Source: JAEUJZ01 sp964460115 | GTDB lineage: Bacteria; Myxococcota_A; Polyangia; Palsa-1104; JAEUJZ01 | NCBI GenBank assembly: GCA_964460115.1 | Contig: CAYWPR010000009.1 | Coordinates: forward strand, 56,181 to 120,180 | DNA length: 64,000 nucleotides | Direction: 5' to 3' | Part shown: positions 9,901 through 18,452 of the stretch, one piece after another | Numbering within the stretch: position 1 is the first letter of the stretch | Layout of the letters: each line of letters opens with the position of its first letter | Position numbers and translations under genes: made by a program | Notes under the pieces: model-generated | The model's input: the letters and a program-made list of their open reading frames with translations, nothing else | Told to the model about the DNA's origin: nothing | Database searches by the model: none

Positions 9901-12310
9901 TGCAGACTATCGCGGGGACGTGCGCTGGGCGCAGAGCGGGTTACAGGCTGCCATGCGGCTTTCATCCCCTTGTCTTCCAGAGTGCGCTTTCATTCGCGCA
10001 GTGTACGCAGCCTTTGAGGAGCCGGTTGAGCAGACGCGGCGGCACTATCAGACGGCGCAACAGGTCGCACGAGCCTCAGGATCCTTTCAAGGCACTGGCT
10101 GGGGGCTCTTCGGAGAGATCCATTACGTGGACATTTGGAGCGGTTCGCCGCTCGATCGAATCGCGGCGCAGGAAGCGTCTCAGCGCGACCTTATGAATCG
10201 GGCCGGTGATTTCATTGGACAGCTCTTTTTTAAATTGGCTGCCGATTACGTTGCATTCCTACGTCCTACGTCCTTTGTTCGAGCCGCTCTCGATGCGGAA
10301 TGGCTCACCGCAAATTCCCGCTCCTTCGAAGTGATGAACACTTCATCGGTCGCTGAACTGGCACGGGTCCTTGAAACCCATTTGTTTTTGGCTTTTGGCG
10401 AATACGCGCGGGCATTGGCGCGGGCCGCAGAGGCCGAACAGTTTCGATTTGTCCTCTATGGCGCTCCCGCTGTCACCGATATTCCACTTTGGCAAGGGTT
10501 GGCCGCTGCCAAATGCGTCACTTCTGCGCTTGAAAGCGCCGAGCGCGCGTCTTTTTTGGCGACGCTGGACCACGCCATCGAACGCTTCCGCTACTTTTCG
10601 CAGGGCTGCGCTGCGAACTTCCTACACAAGCTGCGCCTGCTTGAAGCCGAGCAGGCCCGTCTTTCGGACAAAATCGGCGAAGCCATGGCCAAGTACGAAG
10701 AGGCCATTACTTTGGCGCGCAAAGAGCGCTTCCTTCACATCGAGGCACTGGCGGCGCAGTACTGTGCCGAATTTCATCTCGCCGCCGGCCGGCAACGCGT
10801 CGCTGCCTTATACCTCCATGAAGCGCGTGACGCCTATACTCGCTGGAATGCCTTGGCCCTGGTTTCCTTTTTGGAACAAAAATATTCTGCTCTGCTTGTT
10901 CCAAGCTCTTTTGCGGATCTGTCTACCGACCGTACCCGCACCGCCACCAGCATGACCAGCACCACCGGCGGTGTGGCCATTGATGTCAACACCACCGTAC
11001 GCGCCGCTCAAGCCCTGGCGCGCGAGCTGGATTCAGAACGAATCGTTGCCGAGCTCATGCGTCTGGTCCAGGAAAACGCTGGGGCCCAGCGCGCTGCGCT
11101 GCTGCTTGCCAAAGAAGACCAACTGTCCATTTCGGCGCTGCTTTCGAATTCCCAGGTCCGCGCCGGCCTCAAAGAGCCCTTGTCGGCCTCTCATCCGGTC
11201 GCGCTTTCGGTCGTTCAATATATCCTGCGTAGCCGTGAAGATCTGGTATTAGGCAACGCTTCATCCGACGCCCGCTTTGCGCAAGATCCGTATCTACATG
11301 CGGCCTCAATTCGTTCGGTGCTGGCCGTGCCGCTGCTCCATCAGGGCAGACTCGGCGGCATTTTGTACCTCGAGCACGAGACCGCAAACGCCTTTCCCGA
11401 GTCTCGCGTTCACTTACTCGGCGTACTGGCTGCGCAAAGCGCCATCGCGCTGGAAAACGCTCGGCTTTACGCTGATCTGCAAGCCGCCAACATCGGTCTG
11501 GAAGCCAAAGTAGAAGAGCGCACCGCGGCCCTGGACAAAGCTCTGCAGGACTTGTGGAGCGAGATGGACTTGGCCAAAAAGATTCAAACCGTCCTTTTGC
11601 CCAGCACTCCGCAAATTTCCGGCTATGAGCTGGCTGCGGTGATGTGCCCTGCCGATCAGGTGGGCGGCGATTACTACGATGTATTTCGCCGCGGCCAGCA
11701 GGATTGGGTGGTCATTGGTGATGTGTCGGGCCACGGAGTGCCAGCCGGACTTTGCATGATGATGATTCAGTCGGTACTGCGCGCCGTGGCTTTGACGCTA
11801 GAGCGTTCAAACGAGAAACTGACTCCGCATCGGCTGCTCGGCCTTTGCAATGAAGCGGTGGAAAGCAACCTCACGCAGATCGGCCGCGGACAGTACATGA
11901 CCATCACGGCGCTGTGTATCGAAGGCGGCACCGTGCGCTACGCGGGTCTGCATCAGGATCTGCTCATCTACCGCGCGGCCCAAAAGCGAGTGGAGCGTAT
12001 CGAGACACAGGGCGTGTGGCTGGGAGTGGTCGAGGGCGACATCAGCGAGCTCTTACAAGACAACGAGCTGCGGCTGGAAGTCGGCGATGTGCTGCTGCTT
12101 TACACGGATGGGTATACCGAAGCCACTGTCGCCGAGCAGTACTTGGAGACCGCGGGGCTGGCCAAGAGCTTGGCGGAGCTTTGTGAACGCGGGCTGCCGA
12201 CCTCGGCGCTGCTTGCGGGCCTGCTTGCGCCACTGAAACAAGCGAAGATTTGTGATGATATTACGCTAGTTGCCTTGCGACGCCTGCCCGCACCGAGCGA
12301 GTCTTTATAG
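6989..12310 (+). CDS. Ser/Thr kinase-AAA ATPase-TPR-GAF-SpoIIE phosphatase
   Basis: A 1773-residue cytoplasmic signalling protein, the first cargo gene of element 1. Order: kinase domain (about 5-275; AAALRVAL..., IIHKDIKPQNILL, DFGIASE, SPEQ), AAA/NACHT-like ATPase (Walker A GGPSGIGKTAL about 330; LFLDDMQWVDP), a long helical TPR-like region (about 640-1290), GAF domain (about 1330-1490), a short coiled coil, then a PP2C-like SpoIIE phosphatase (about 1525-1765; GGDYYD and GDVSGHG keep the metal-binding Asp residues). The first four domains resemble large kinase/ATPase sensor proteins of myxobacteria. Start ATG 6989 has GGAGGG at 6979-6984. It carries kinase and phosphatase activity in one chain. 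The input signal is unknown. Confidence 0.9.
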   Translation: MRQFADYTLAETLYEGRETRVQRAIHVPSGERLVVKLPVLDPPSLHTMGRLLHEYQILCRLSAVPGVVQVRAMIKEAGSAALFLQDPNLRSLDRILAEQARLPLAAALRVALALCRVLEGVHATGIIHKDIKPQNILLNKDCSSVVLIDFGIASELAQEATEAGLPESLEGTLAYISPEQTGRTARGLDARTDLYSLGVTLFEMLTGQHPFEDNDALALVYAHLAKAPPALESLLPDIPSTVARLVERCLEKSPEKRYQTAKGLAADLERCLLLLSEHGRIEPFAIGQRDFSPKLQIPQTLVGREKESQAVTAAFERAAAGAVEVLLLGGPSGIGKTALVRAVYRDIAKAGRGHLLFGKHDQLGRAVPYAAIAQAFSGLMRSLAASPKPVFLAWRERLSQALGPLARVIADLVPELEWVMGTLPAVPTVPTEMAYNRLKLAWIDFLRAVTDASPPLVLFLDDMQWVDPASLELLKSILTSVGRQHLLVIAAYRDNEVEPSHPLWTLVLAIEKSGVQTTRLSVGPLSQTSVQKWLAATLSEDSARIQALAEVLSRKTQGNPFFLGQLLLEFHRQKQLRRDLEDGTWQWEKDAIARAEVTENVAELMRSKVGDLPECTQELLGKAACAGHSFRFDELVMLTELSPSQVEEELRPALLAELVVPSDGQYRAVQALAQAEQRGEISASYQFLHDRVQQAFYERIAPAQRAFTHLWIGRRLEARFHEQEGIQVASGRKLLELVRHLNLGAAALHSDTERKALARLNLQAAAAAKVNGSYRLQAALAEKGQELLEPRAWDKEPQLMAELAMERLEADHLLREFAEVHRRAQELLVLPLSPLTRLMIQELQVRTCVASGQYIEGERLGLAVLAERGMTYPATQQECIAQALQGAGTSHAWLEAHSEGFDLVPSDPSLEGLFLDALQVSMQVCIANGGNASLGAVVITRNVERTIEKAALTSVSPFFLSAFGCARSAFFADYRGDVRWAQSGLQAAMRLSSPCLPECAFIRAVYAAFEEPVEQTRRHYQTAQQVARASGSFQGTGWGLFGEIHYVDIWSGSPLDRIAAQEASQRDLMNRAGDFIGQLFFKLAADYVAFLRPTSFVRAALDAEWLTANSRSFEVMNTSSVAELARVLETHLFLAFGEYARALARAAEAEQFRFVLYGAPAVTDIPLWQGLAAAKCVTSALESAERASFLATLDHAIERFRYFSQGCAANFLHKLRLLEAEQARLSDKIGEAMAKYEEAITLARKERFLHIEALAAQYCAEFHLAAGRQRVAALYLHEARDAYTRWNALALVSFLEQKYSALLVPSSFADLSTDRTRTATSMTSTTGGVAIDVNTTVRAAQALARELDSERIVAELMRLVQENAGAQRAALLLAKEDQLSISALLSNSQVRAGLKEPLSASHPVALSVVQYILRSREDLVLGNASSDARFAQDPYLHAASIRSVLAVPLLHQGRLGGILYLEHETANAFPESRVHLLGVLAAQSAIALENARLYADLQAANIGLEAKVEERTAALDKALQDLWSEMDLAKKIQTVLLPSTPQISGYELAAVMCPADQVGGDYYDVFRRGQQDWVVIGDVSGHGVPAGLCMMMIQSVLRAVALTLERSNEKLTPHRLLGLCNEAVESNLTQIGRGQYMTITALCIEGGTVRYAGLHQDLLIYRAAQKRVERIETQGVWLGVVEGDISELLQDNELRLEVGDVLLLYTDGYTEATVAEQYLETAGLAKSLAELCERGLPTSALLAGLLAPLKQAKICDDITLVALRRLPAPSESL

Positions 12311-12322
12311 AATGCTCAAGTA

Positions 12323-12352
12323 TTGACAGATTTCAAAATGCTGAAGCAATAT
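12323..12352 (+). promoter_or_regulatory. candidate sigma-70-type promoter
   Basis: A perfect TTGACA (12323-12328) is followed after 18 bases by CAATAT (12347-12352), a weak -10 box. It lies just upstream of the GTG start of the protease gene at 12363, so the transcript would have a very short leader. Pattern-based only. Confidence 0.3.
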
Positions 12353-12362
12353 CGCGGCTTGC

Positions 12363-13187
12363 GTGCTCCTGCTAACCGCGTCGGTAGGAATTTTTCTTCA
12401 GGTACTGCTTGCATGTGTCCCTTCGGACACGGCTGAGGCGGCCGCATCCCCCCTCCCGGAAGTCGCGCCTTCCTACGAGGCGGCAGTGGCAGTCGGCAAT
12501 CCACGCGGTTTTTATTGCTCGGGGGTTCTTATCCATCCGCGGCTCGTCTTGACTGCGCGGCATTGCCTGCCAGTGACGAGAATCGCCGTCGGCAGCGACG
12601 CGCGCCAGCCGGTTCGCATTGTGGCAGTGGCGGCGCCGCGCCTGCCCGCGGATTCTCGGCTAGACGCCGTACTTCTGATTCTGGAGCAGGCGCTGCTCGA
12701 GATTCCACGCTGGCCCTTTCGCCTTGCGAAAGACCGTGCCGAGCCAGCCGGTGAGCTGGAACTGGTCGGCTTTGGTGGAGCCCCGGGGCAGGGGCTGGGA
12801 ATGCGCCACGCTTTGCAAGTTCCCGTCGCGGGCTGGGGCTGCGATTTGGGGCGCGCGCGCTTAGTAGGCTGTAACCCCGAACTTGAGCTTGTGCTGCCCC
12901 GCTTGCGCGGCCTTGATACATGCGATGGCGACAGCGGCGGTCCGGTTCTAGAGGAAGTAGACGGCCTGCCGCGCATTCTGGCCATCACTTCGCGCCCTAT
13001 CGCCAATTACAGGCTGCGGTGTGGCGACGGCGGGGTCTACGTACGCATGGATGTACTGGCGCCCTGGATTGCCAGCGAGATTCGCGCTATCGAGAAACTA
13101 CACGAACGTCCGAGGAATCATGAAAACAACTTACATGATGACGTTTTGCCTGCTATTGGCGGCGCCCGCGCTGGCCTTGGCCGATGA
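12363..13187 (+). CDS. trypsin-like serine protease, putative lipoprotein
   Basis: A 274-residue S1-type protease. An N-terminal hydrophobic signal ends VLLAC, a plausible lipobox. The catalytic triad is visible: His in LTARHC, Asp in RLDAVLL, and Ser in DTCDGDSGGP. The length fits a secreted trypsin-like domain without large extras. The start is GTG at 12363; no strong ribosome-binding site is seen. The last 68 bp overlap the next gene in another frame. It is cargo of element 1. Substrate unknown; extracellular or periplasmic proteolysis is inferred from the signal and the triad. Confidence 0.8.
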   Translation: MLLLTASVGIFLQVLLACVPSDTAEAAASPLPEVAPSYEAAVAVGNPRGFYCSGVLIHPRLVLTARHCLPVTRIAVGSDARQPVRIVAVAAPRLPADSRLDAVLLILEQALLEIPRWPFRLAKDRAEPAGELELVGFGGAPGQGLGMRHALQVPVAGWGCDLGRARLVGCNPELELVLPRLRGLDTCDGDSGGPVLEEVDGLPRILAITSRPIANYRLRCGDGGVYVRMDVLAPWIASEIRAIEKLHERPRNHENNLHDDVLPAIGGARAGLGR

Positions 13188-15675
13188 TGCCGGTTTGCCT
13201 GTGGTATGTAGCAATATTTATAATACGATACCACTGCTGAATCCTTTACATATAAAAATTAAAAATGAAACAGAAGAATACGCAATTCAACTCTCTCATT
13301 TGCCTAACGTAAAATTGACAGGAGTACTAGACAACGCGATAACCGGACGCCGTATTCCGCTAATTTGGGATCCCTTGGATGCACCTCGGCTCAGCTATGC
13401 TGTAAATCTAACCCAAGGCGAATGGACGCTTACTTTTCGTTCGGAGTATCTATATAAAACTTCCGAAACAACTTCAAGCTCTGCAGCAAGGCACAGCATA
13501 GCCTATCAGCCAGTCATTGAGGTAAAAGATGCCCTCGCGGCAAAAGATGTCTTAGAGGATAGATCTATCGTTTATAGATACAAAGAAGAATATGAGCATG
13601 TAATTACAACGTGTCGGGATTATCTAAATCAGCATACCATAGATGCCTACTCATCTTTTCATCCTTGTATAAAAAAAGAGATTTACAAAGAATTTATAGA
13701 GCAAAAGAAGCGATTTATTCAAGCAATTTGTTCTGATGAAAAGTTGTGTGAATATCATATAAAAGAACTACAACGCTTTGAGATAGATAAGAATATTATT
13801 GACACCCAGTGCTCTCTCACGCCGAGTTCTGGTTCGGAATCGAGGCAATTCAAGATTCAGCCATCGGATCTGTTTTCCTATGTAGGAAATAACAATGTGC
13901 CTCTATGGAATTCGCGAAATAGCGATATCGTTGTAACCGTCGGGCCAATCACTAAGGAACAGCGGCAAGCTGCTGGCCAGCCAACCGATTCGGGGCGCAG
14001 CGATTCGAGCGCCAAACCACTGAGCACGGCCGTCGATGCAATGGGGGCTTCGGAATGGCGAGCGGCGACCGGACGCAGCTTTTCCGATGCGACGCCGCAG
14101 GTACTCGTCGATATGTTCAGCATTTTGGCCGAAATTGCCTTTGAGCGCGCCAAGGCCAAAAGCTTCTCGCTATTGTCGGACAAAGCGCGAGATGTGGTCT
14201 GCGCCAAGCTGACCGGAACGGCGCTTCGCAAGGCGGCTGCCGATGCAGATGCTGAGGCCCTGAAATGGCTGCCGCAGGGAGACGCGCCGCTTTTGCCGCA
14301 AACCTGCGAAGTGATTCAGGGGTTGCGCATTCAGGAACTCGCCGCCTCCGGCAAAAGTCTGTACACCGCCTTCCTTCGCGATCTGGTTGCGCTGTCATTA
14401 ATGAGTGTGACCCAGCACAAGTCCCTGGATGCGAACTCGCTGGAAGTGAATCTGCTTGAGCCGCTTCTGCAACCGCTGCTTAGCGCCGTACAGATGCACG
14501 TCCTGAATGTGGGAACGCTGACCGAGCGCGATGTTCAGGTCATGTTTCTGACGCTCGCGAAGGATTATGTCAAGATCACGGATAGTATGCGTGGCGATGG
14601 CGCGCTGCAGCCAGCGCTGTGCCCGGTGCGGCTGGCGCTGGCAGTGGTGGCTGAGTGTCAAGCGCGCGGCGGCTGCGACGCGCCGGCCATCTCGGAGTAC
14701 CTGCAAAAACCCGAGAAGTACCTAAGCGATTCGCAGTGTCAGGAACAGTGGAACCGATTTTTACCGAATACCAGCCTGCTTATCTCGCGCGGTCTTGAGA
14801 TCGTGCGGCCGTCCAAGGCGCTGGCGCCGCAGCTCTTGCTGCGCAACCTGACGAGTTTCATGCTCGATGTCATTGCATTGCTTGCCAAGCACTCGCCAAA
14901 CCTGCGCTTCCCGTTCGATCAGGAATCGCTGACCGCTCTTGGCAACATCATAAGCGGAGTCCTGGAGCAGGAAATTCAGATGGTGCTTACAGGTGGCGGG
15001 CGATTCGTGACGCACGGGCTGGCCAGCGCGACCAGCAAACCGATAGATGGGAGCGCTACAACGTACTTGCGCAAATTTACTGCAGTGACGGGCGCAATTG
15101 CGTCCTATGCGCAAAGCTACGCCGCAAACGGTGAAGCGCTAGATGACAAACAGGCCAAGGCGCAGCGTGAGGCGCGCAAGCGAGCCATCGAGTCCATGAT
15201 GGAGCTTACGACGAGCCGCAGCGCGCGCGCCGGCGATTTCATTGCTTCGCTTGGCATCATGCCGGGGGTCTCCGTATTCGGCGGCCAGGCTGGCCCGGGG
15301 GTGAAGGACGACGGAGTCAACAAGTTGCAGTATGCACAGCTAGCGCTGCCCACAGGCATTGCACTGCAGTGGTTGCCCAAAGCCTCTTCGTGTCTAGGCT
15401 GGCATCTACAAGTGTCCTTTGTGGATCTCGCGCAGTTTGTCAGCTTTGACGGTTCCGCACGGCCCAGCATGAACTCGCTGACCTGGGCCGACTTTGTACT
15501 TGTCGGACTGCAGGGAGGTATTTTGCTCGGAAATAGTCCCAATGCACTTTTCTTCCTAGGCGCCGATCTGCGATACGCACCGACGTTGAGCTTTCAAGAT
15601 CCGCCCGGGAAGCAAGGGGTCTTCCGCGGCAGCTTCAACGTCGGCTATTATGTTCCATTCTTTGACTTTAACTAA
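13120..15675 (+). CDS. large secreted protein, unknown function
   Basis: An 851-residue protein with a clear Sec signal (MKTTYMMTFCLLLAAPALA). I do not recognise the family. The first roughly 260 mature residues are encoded by unusually AT-rich DNA (about 13190-13950), while the remainder has the GC-rich composition of the neighbours, which suggests mosaic origin. The last roughly 130 residues are rich in alternating hydrophobic and aromatic residues and end GYYVPFFDFN, compatible with outer-membrane beta strands. The start ATG 13120 lies inside the end of the protease gene and immediately begins the signal peptide. A terminator follows at 15689. Confidence 0.6.
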   Translation: MKTTYMMTFCLLLAAPALALADDAGLPVVCSNIYNTIPLLNPLHIKIKNETEEYAIQLSHLPNVKLTGVLDNAITGRRIPLIWDPLDAPRLSYAVNLTQGEWTLTFRSEYLYKTSETTSSSAARHSIAYQPVIEVKDALAAKDVLEDRSIVYRYKEEYEHVITTCRDYLNQHTIDAYSSFHPCIKKEIYKEFIEQKKRFIQAICSDEKLCEYHIKELQRFEIDKNIIDTQCSLTPSSGSESRQFKIQPSDLFSYVGNNNVPLWNSRNSDIVVTVGPITKEQRQAAGQPTDSGRSDSSAKPLSTAVDAMGASEWRAATGRSFSDATPQVLVDMFSILAEIAFERAKAKSFSLLSDKARDVVCAKLTGTALRKAAADADAEALKWLPQGDAPLLPQTCEVIQGLRIQELAASGKSLYTAFLRDLVALSLMSVTQHKSLDANSLEVNLLEPLLQPLLSAVQMHVLNVGTLTERDVQVMFLTLAKDYVKITDSMRGDGALQPALCPVRLALAVVAECQARGGCDAPAISEYLQKPEKYLSDSQCQEQWNRFLPNTSLLISRGLEIVRPSKALAPQLLLRNLTSFMLDVIALLAKHSPNLRFPFDQESLTALGNIISGVLEQEIQMVLTGGGRFVTHGLASATSKPIDGSATTYLRKFTAVTGAIASYAQSYAANGEALDDKQAKAQREARKRAIESMMELTTSRSARAGDFIASLGIMPGVSVFGGQAGPGVKDDGVNKLQYAQLALPTGIALQWLPKASSCLGWHLQVSFVDLAQFVSFDGSARPSMNSLTWADFVLVGLQGGILLGNSPNALFFLGADLRYAPTLSFQDPPGKQGVFRGSFNVGYYVPFFDFN

Positions 15676-15688
15676 GAGCACATCTTAG

Positions 15689-15709
15689 AAATCCTCAACG
15701 AGGATTTTT
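15689..15709 (+). terminator. rho-independent terminator
   Basis: Stem AAATCCTC (15689-15696) and GAGGATTT (15700-15707) around a 3-base loop, with the T run extending to 15709. It lies 14 bp after the stop of the secreted-protein gene. Confidence 0.6.
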
Positions 15710-15729
15710 GCCGAGATGGGCGCTAGGCT

Positions 15730-15756
15730 GCCATACCGGGCGATGTCCGGTATGGC
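15730..15756 (+). promoter_or_regulatory. 10-bp-stem hairpin upstream of HExxH gene
   Basis: GCCATACCGG (15730-15739) and CCGGTATGGC (15747-15756) form a perfect 10-bp stem with a 7-base loop. It lies just upstream of the ribosome-binding site of the next gene. It has no T run, so it could be an operator or an RNA element rather than a terminator. Confidence 0.45.
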
Positions 15757-15772
15757 AAGGGGAGCTTCGAAC

Positions 15773-16783
15773 ATGACGATGAACCGTTCCTGTCGTTGCG
15801 CCCGCCGGGCGGTGTATTTGCTGGCGTTTTTGGGGCCATTCGCGCTAGCCAGCAGTCAGGCGGCTTCTCAAAAAAAGGCCGATGTGAATGTATGCGCATA
15901 TGCCAAAAAATTGCGTGAATCTCATTTAGAAGATGTGTGCAAAAATATTCAATACTTGGGTTTGGGCACCTTTTCCGAGCTGAAATTAATTCCTGCCGAA
16001 CTCGATATATTGAAAGCCATCAATGTAAATGCTGCCGGACGCGAAGAGTTAAGCAAGCAGCGCTATTATTTTTCATATGATCAATTTGTGATTTCAATTC
16101 GAACCGCAGATGAGAAATATCTCGATATGACTCTGCGCACTGCTGCGGCCATCGAAGAACTGAAGCGCAACCATAAACAAGCTTATACTTTCTTGGTCGC
16201 GACAAAGGGTTTCGCGACGTCGCCCTCGCTTTCCGATACGCCATGGAAAAACAAGCATGAGCGAATCTTCATTTCGTTTGACAAAACGCCGGATTTTATC
16301 GCTGCCAGTGCAATTCTACTAGGAAATTCGATAAAAGATCGTGGATTGGATCTATATAGCAATTACGTGCTCATATCCATTCATGAAGATACCATACTCG
16401 GCACTACGGCAAATATGGGAAGCCGACGCATTTATGAGCAAGAAAAAGATGAACAAAACTACAAATCTTATATGAAAGACGGTTTGTTTTTCTCAATTCT
16501 GCATGAAATGATCCACTGCTATATCGGGTATCGCAACGCTTCCAGCCGGCTCGCCAATACAATTTATAGAACACGTCAAGACGCAGGCGCCCATGATGCT
16601 GAAGAGGTCATCGCCAACGAAACCGCCATGGCGCTTATCGGCGAGCGACTGAGCGCCGAAATGCGCAAAGCAATCATGAATGAAAATACCGATTTGACTC
16701 GAAAACCCGGCGTGCGCGAGGCGCTAAGCCGCCTGGCGGCGATTCGTGCAGAAGCCGGAAATCCTCTGGTCATTCCCGATTAG
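15773..16783 (+). CDS. secreted HExxH metalloprotease-like protein
   Basis: A 336-residue protein with a signal peptide (VYLLAFLGPFALASSQA). It contains LHEMIHCYIGY, an HExxH zinc motif, followed about 35 residues later by EEVIANETA, where a Glu could be the third zinc ligand as in gluzincins. I do not recognise the rest. The start ATG 15773 has AGGGGAG at a suitable distance. The middle of the gene (about 15880-16560) is AT-rich compared with its ends, like the preceding gene. It is the last cargo gene of element 1; about 120 bp without a gene separate it from the right repeat. Protease activity is inferred from the motif alone. Confidence 0.55.
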   Translation: MTMNRSCRCARRAVYLLAFLGPFALASSQAASQKKADVNVCAYAKKLRESHLEDVCKNIQYLGLGTFSELKLIPAELDILKAINVNAAGREELSKQRYYFSYDQFVISIRTADEKYLDMTLRTAAAIEELKRNHKQAYTFLVATKGFATSPSLSDTPWKNKHERIFISFDKTPDFIAASAILLGNSIKDRGLDLYSNYVLISIHEDTILGTTANMGSRRIYEQEKDEQNYKSYMKDGLFFSILHEMIHCYIGYRNASSRLANTIYRTRQDAGAHDAEEVIANETAMALIGERLSAEMRKAIMNENTDLTRKPGVREALSRLAAIRAEAGNPLVIPD

Positions 16784-16905
16784 AAGCGGTCTACATCGTC
16801 TTGCTGCGACGACAGCGCATCCCATTTCAGCGCGCCAAGCTGTCCGCATCTCCTCCGACGTGCGGCGGATGCCTTTAGGAACAGCCGGCGTCGAACAAGA
16901 CAATG

Positions 16906-16914
16906 AACCCGATA
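16906..16914 (+). repeat. 9-bp direct repeat, right end of element 1
   Basis: AACCCGATA, identical to 6787-6795, directly preceding the ACATTTACATCG that continues the kinase 1 frame. Candidate attR core. Confidence 0.8.
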
Positions 16915-18452
16915 ACATTTACATCGTCGCTCGTGATCATAATCCGGAGTTTCTCAAAGTCTTGGATTTCGGAATCGCCAAGCTGCGCGATTCCGGCGGA
17001 CAAACCAAAGCTGGACTTTGGCTGGGAACGCCGGGATACATGTCGCCCGAGCAGTGGCAGACCATTCCGGATATCGATGGCCGTGCCGATATTTATGCCC
17101 TGGGCATTATTTTGTACGAATGCCTAACCGGGCGTTTGCCGTATGTGGGCCAAACTCCCTATGATTGGTTGAATGCGCATCTGACGCATCCGGTTCCCGA
17201 TTCGGCAGCGGTGGCTCCCATGCCACCCATTTTGAGCCAGCTTATTCAGCGCATGATGGCCAAGCGTCGCGAAGACCGCCCGCAAAGCATGGCAGAGATC
17301 ATAAGTGAGCTGGAACGCTGTGCTGTACAGCGGACCAATCCGTGGGTTCCTCGCGTACCGCTGGAGCCTGCTGCCGGACAGCGGCGCTCGGGCAGCTTGG
17401 AATTGATCAGCGCCCACATGCGCAGCCCGGTTGCGCAAAGTTCGACGCTGCGCAGCGGAATCGGCGAAGTCGTGGAGCCATCCTTTACCGTTCAGCCCGC
17501 AAAGCGTCTACTGCCCTATGTTTTGAGCTCGGTAGGCGGCGCCGTGCTTTGTCTTGGGCTGCTTGGTGGTGCCTATGGCCTTGGTTTTTTATCTCATATT
17601 TTTTCGTCGCCCGACAGCAGCAAGGGCGATGCGACGTCCAAAAGCGCGATGGCACCAGCGTCCACGTCTTCGTCAAAGGCTGACGAATCGGCTGCGGTGT
17701 CCTCTAACGGGGCGCGCTCATCGATACTGCCAAATGTGCACAAGGCTTCCGCGGATGTGCTACCTGAAGAGCTTGTGGTTCTGGGACCCGGCCGCTTAAG
17801 TCTGGGCGCGGCGCATCACAATCCGGCCCCAGATTCCGGCAATAGTGTGGAAATTCCGCGCTTTGCCATCGGCAAGTACGAAATTACCGTGGGAGAATTT
17901 CAAGGCTATGCCGCCGCCACGGGACAGCCGCCGCCGGCGCTTTGGGATGGGGCCGAAGCCAGCAAAGATCGCAAAAATCTTCCGATGACCCTTGTCAACC
18001 GCGAGCAGGCCGAGAATTACTGCCACTGGCGCTACGGACTGTGGGGCGGACGTCTGCCCAGCGAAACGGAATGGGAATTTGCAGCGCGAGACGGTCGTGC
18101 CAATCGGCGATATCCCTGGCACAGCAAGCGCTTTCAGCCTGAAAAAGTAAATGCCGGGGCCAATCGTCTGCGCCTTATCCCAGTGACCAGTTTGCCCGAG
18201 GGCGCGACCGATCACGGACTTCTGAATATGGTTGGAAATGCCGCAGAATGGACCGCAAGCGATGGCGAACCCTTTGCGGGCAAGGGCCCCGGCCCCAGCG
18301 GGCGTCTTTGGGCCGTGGTGCGTGGCGGTTCTGCCGATAGCCCGCTTGCCGAGCTAAGCGCCACCGCCCGCAGCTTTATGCCCGCCGAGGGCCGCTATCC
18401 CGCCATCGGCTTTCGCTGTGCAGCCAACGTTGCAAACGCGTCGCGTCGTTAA
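16906..18452 (+). pseudogene. kinase 1, C-terminal half with TM and FGE-sulfatase domain
   Basis: Continues kinase 1: PDNIYIVARD, LKVLDFGIAKL, GTPGYMSPEQ, and subdomains to about 17310. Then come a linker, one TM segment (about 17515-17600) and an extracytoplasmic formylglycine-generating-enzyme-like (SUMF1/FGE-sulfatase) domain with IGKYEITVGEF, RLPSETEWEFAARDG, MVGNAAEWT, VRGGS and GFRCA. The intact gene would be a membrane Ser/Thr kinase with a C-terminal FGE-like sensor or enzyme domain, a known combination. The frame is open upstream to 16746, but that stretch is element DNA and no ribosome-binding site is evident, so this half is probably not expressed alone. It converges with kinase 2, overlapping by TTAA. 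Confidence 0.85.

Larger units (their letters stand above)
6787..16905 (+). mobile_element. 10.1-kb insertion in kinase 1 (element 1)
   Basis: A 10,119-bp block flanked by 9-bp direct repeats AACCCGATA (6787-6795 and 16906-16914). Removing the block with one repeat copy restores the kinase 1 frame exactly. Cargo, all on the plus strand: a kinase/ATPase/GAF/SpoIIE protein, a trypsin-like lipoprotein, a large secreted protein and a secreted HExxH protein. I find no transposase, no recombinase and no terminal inverted repeats. The insertion site is the same codon register as in element 2, which carries a tyrosine recombinase, so mobilisation in trans or loss of its own recombinase is likely (inference). 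Confidence 0.8.

Noticed and set aside
6787..16914. Element 1 as a DDE transposon with 9-bp target duplication
   Set aside because: No transposase and no terminal inverted repeats; the site coincides with that of a tyrosine-recombinase element. Not fully excluded.
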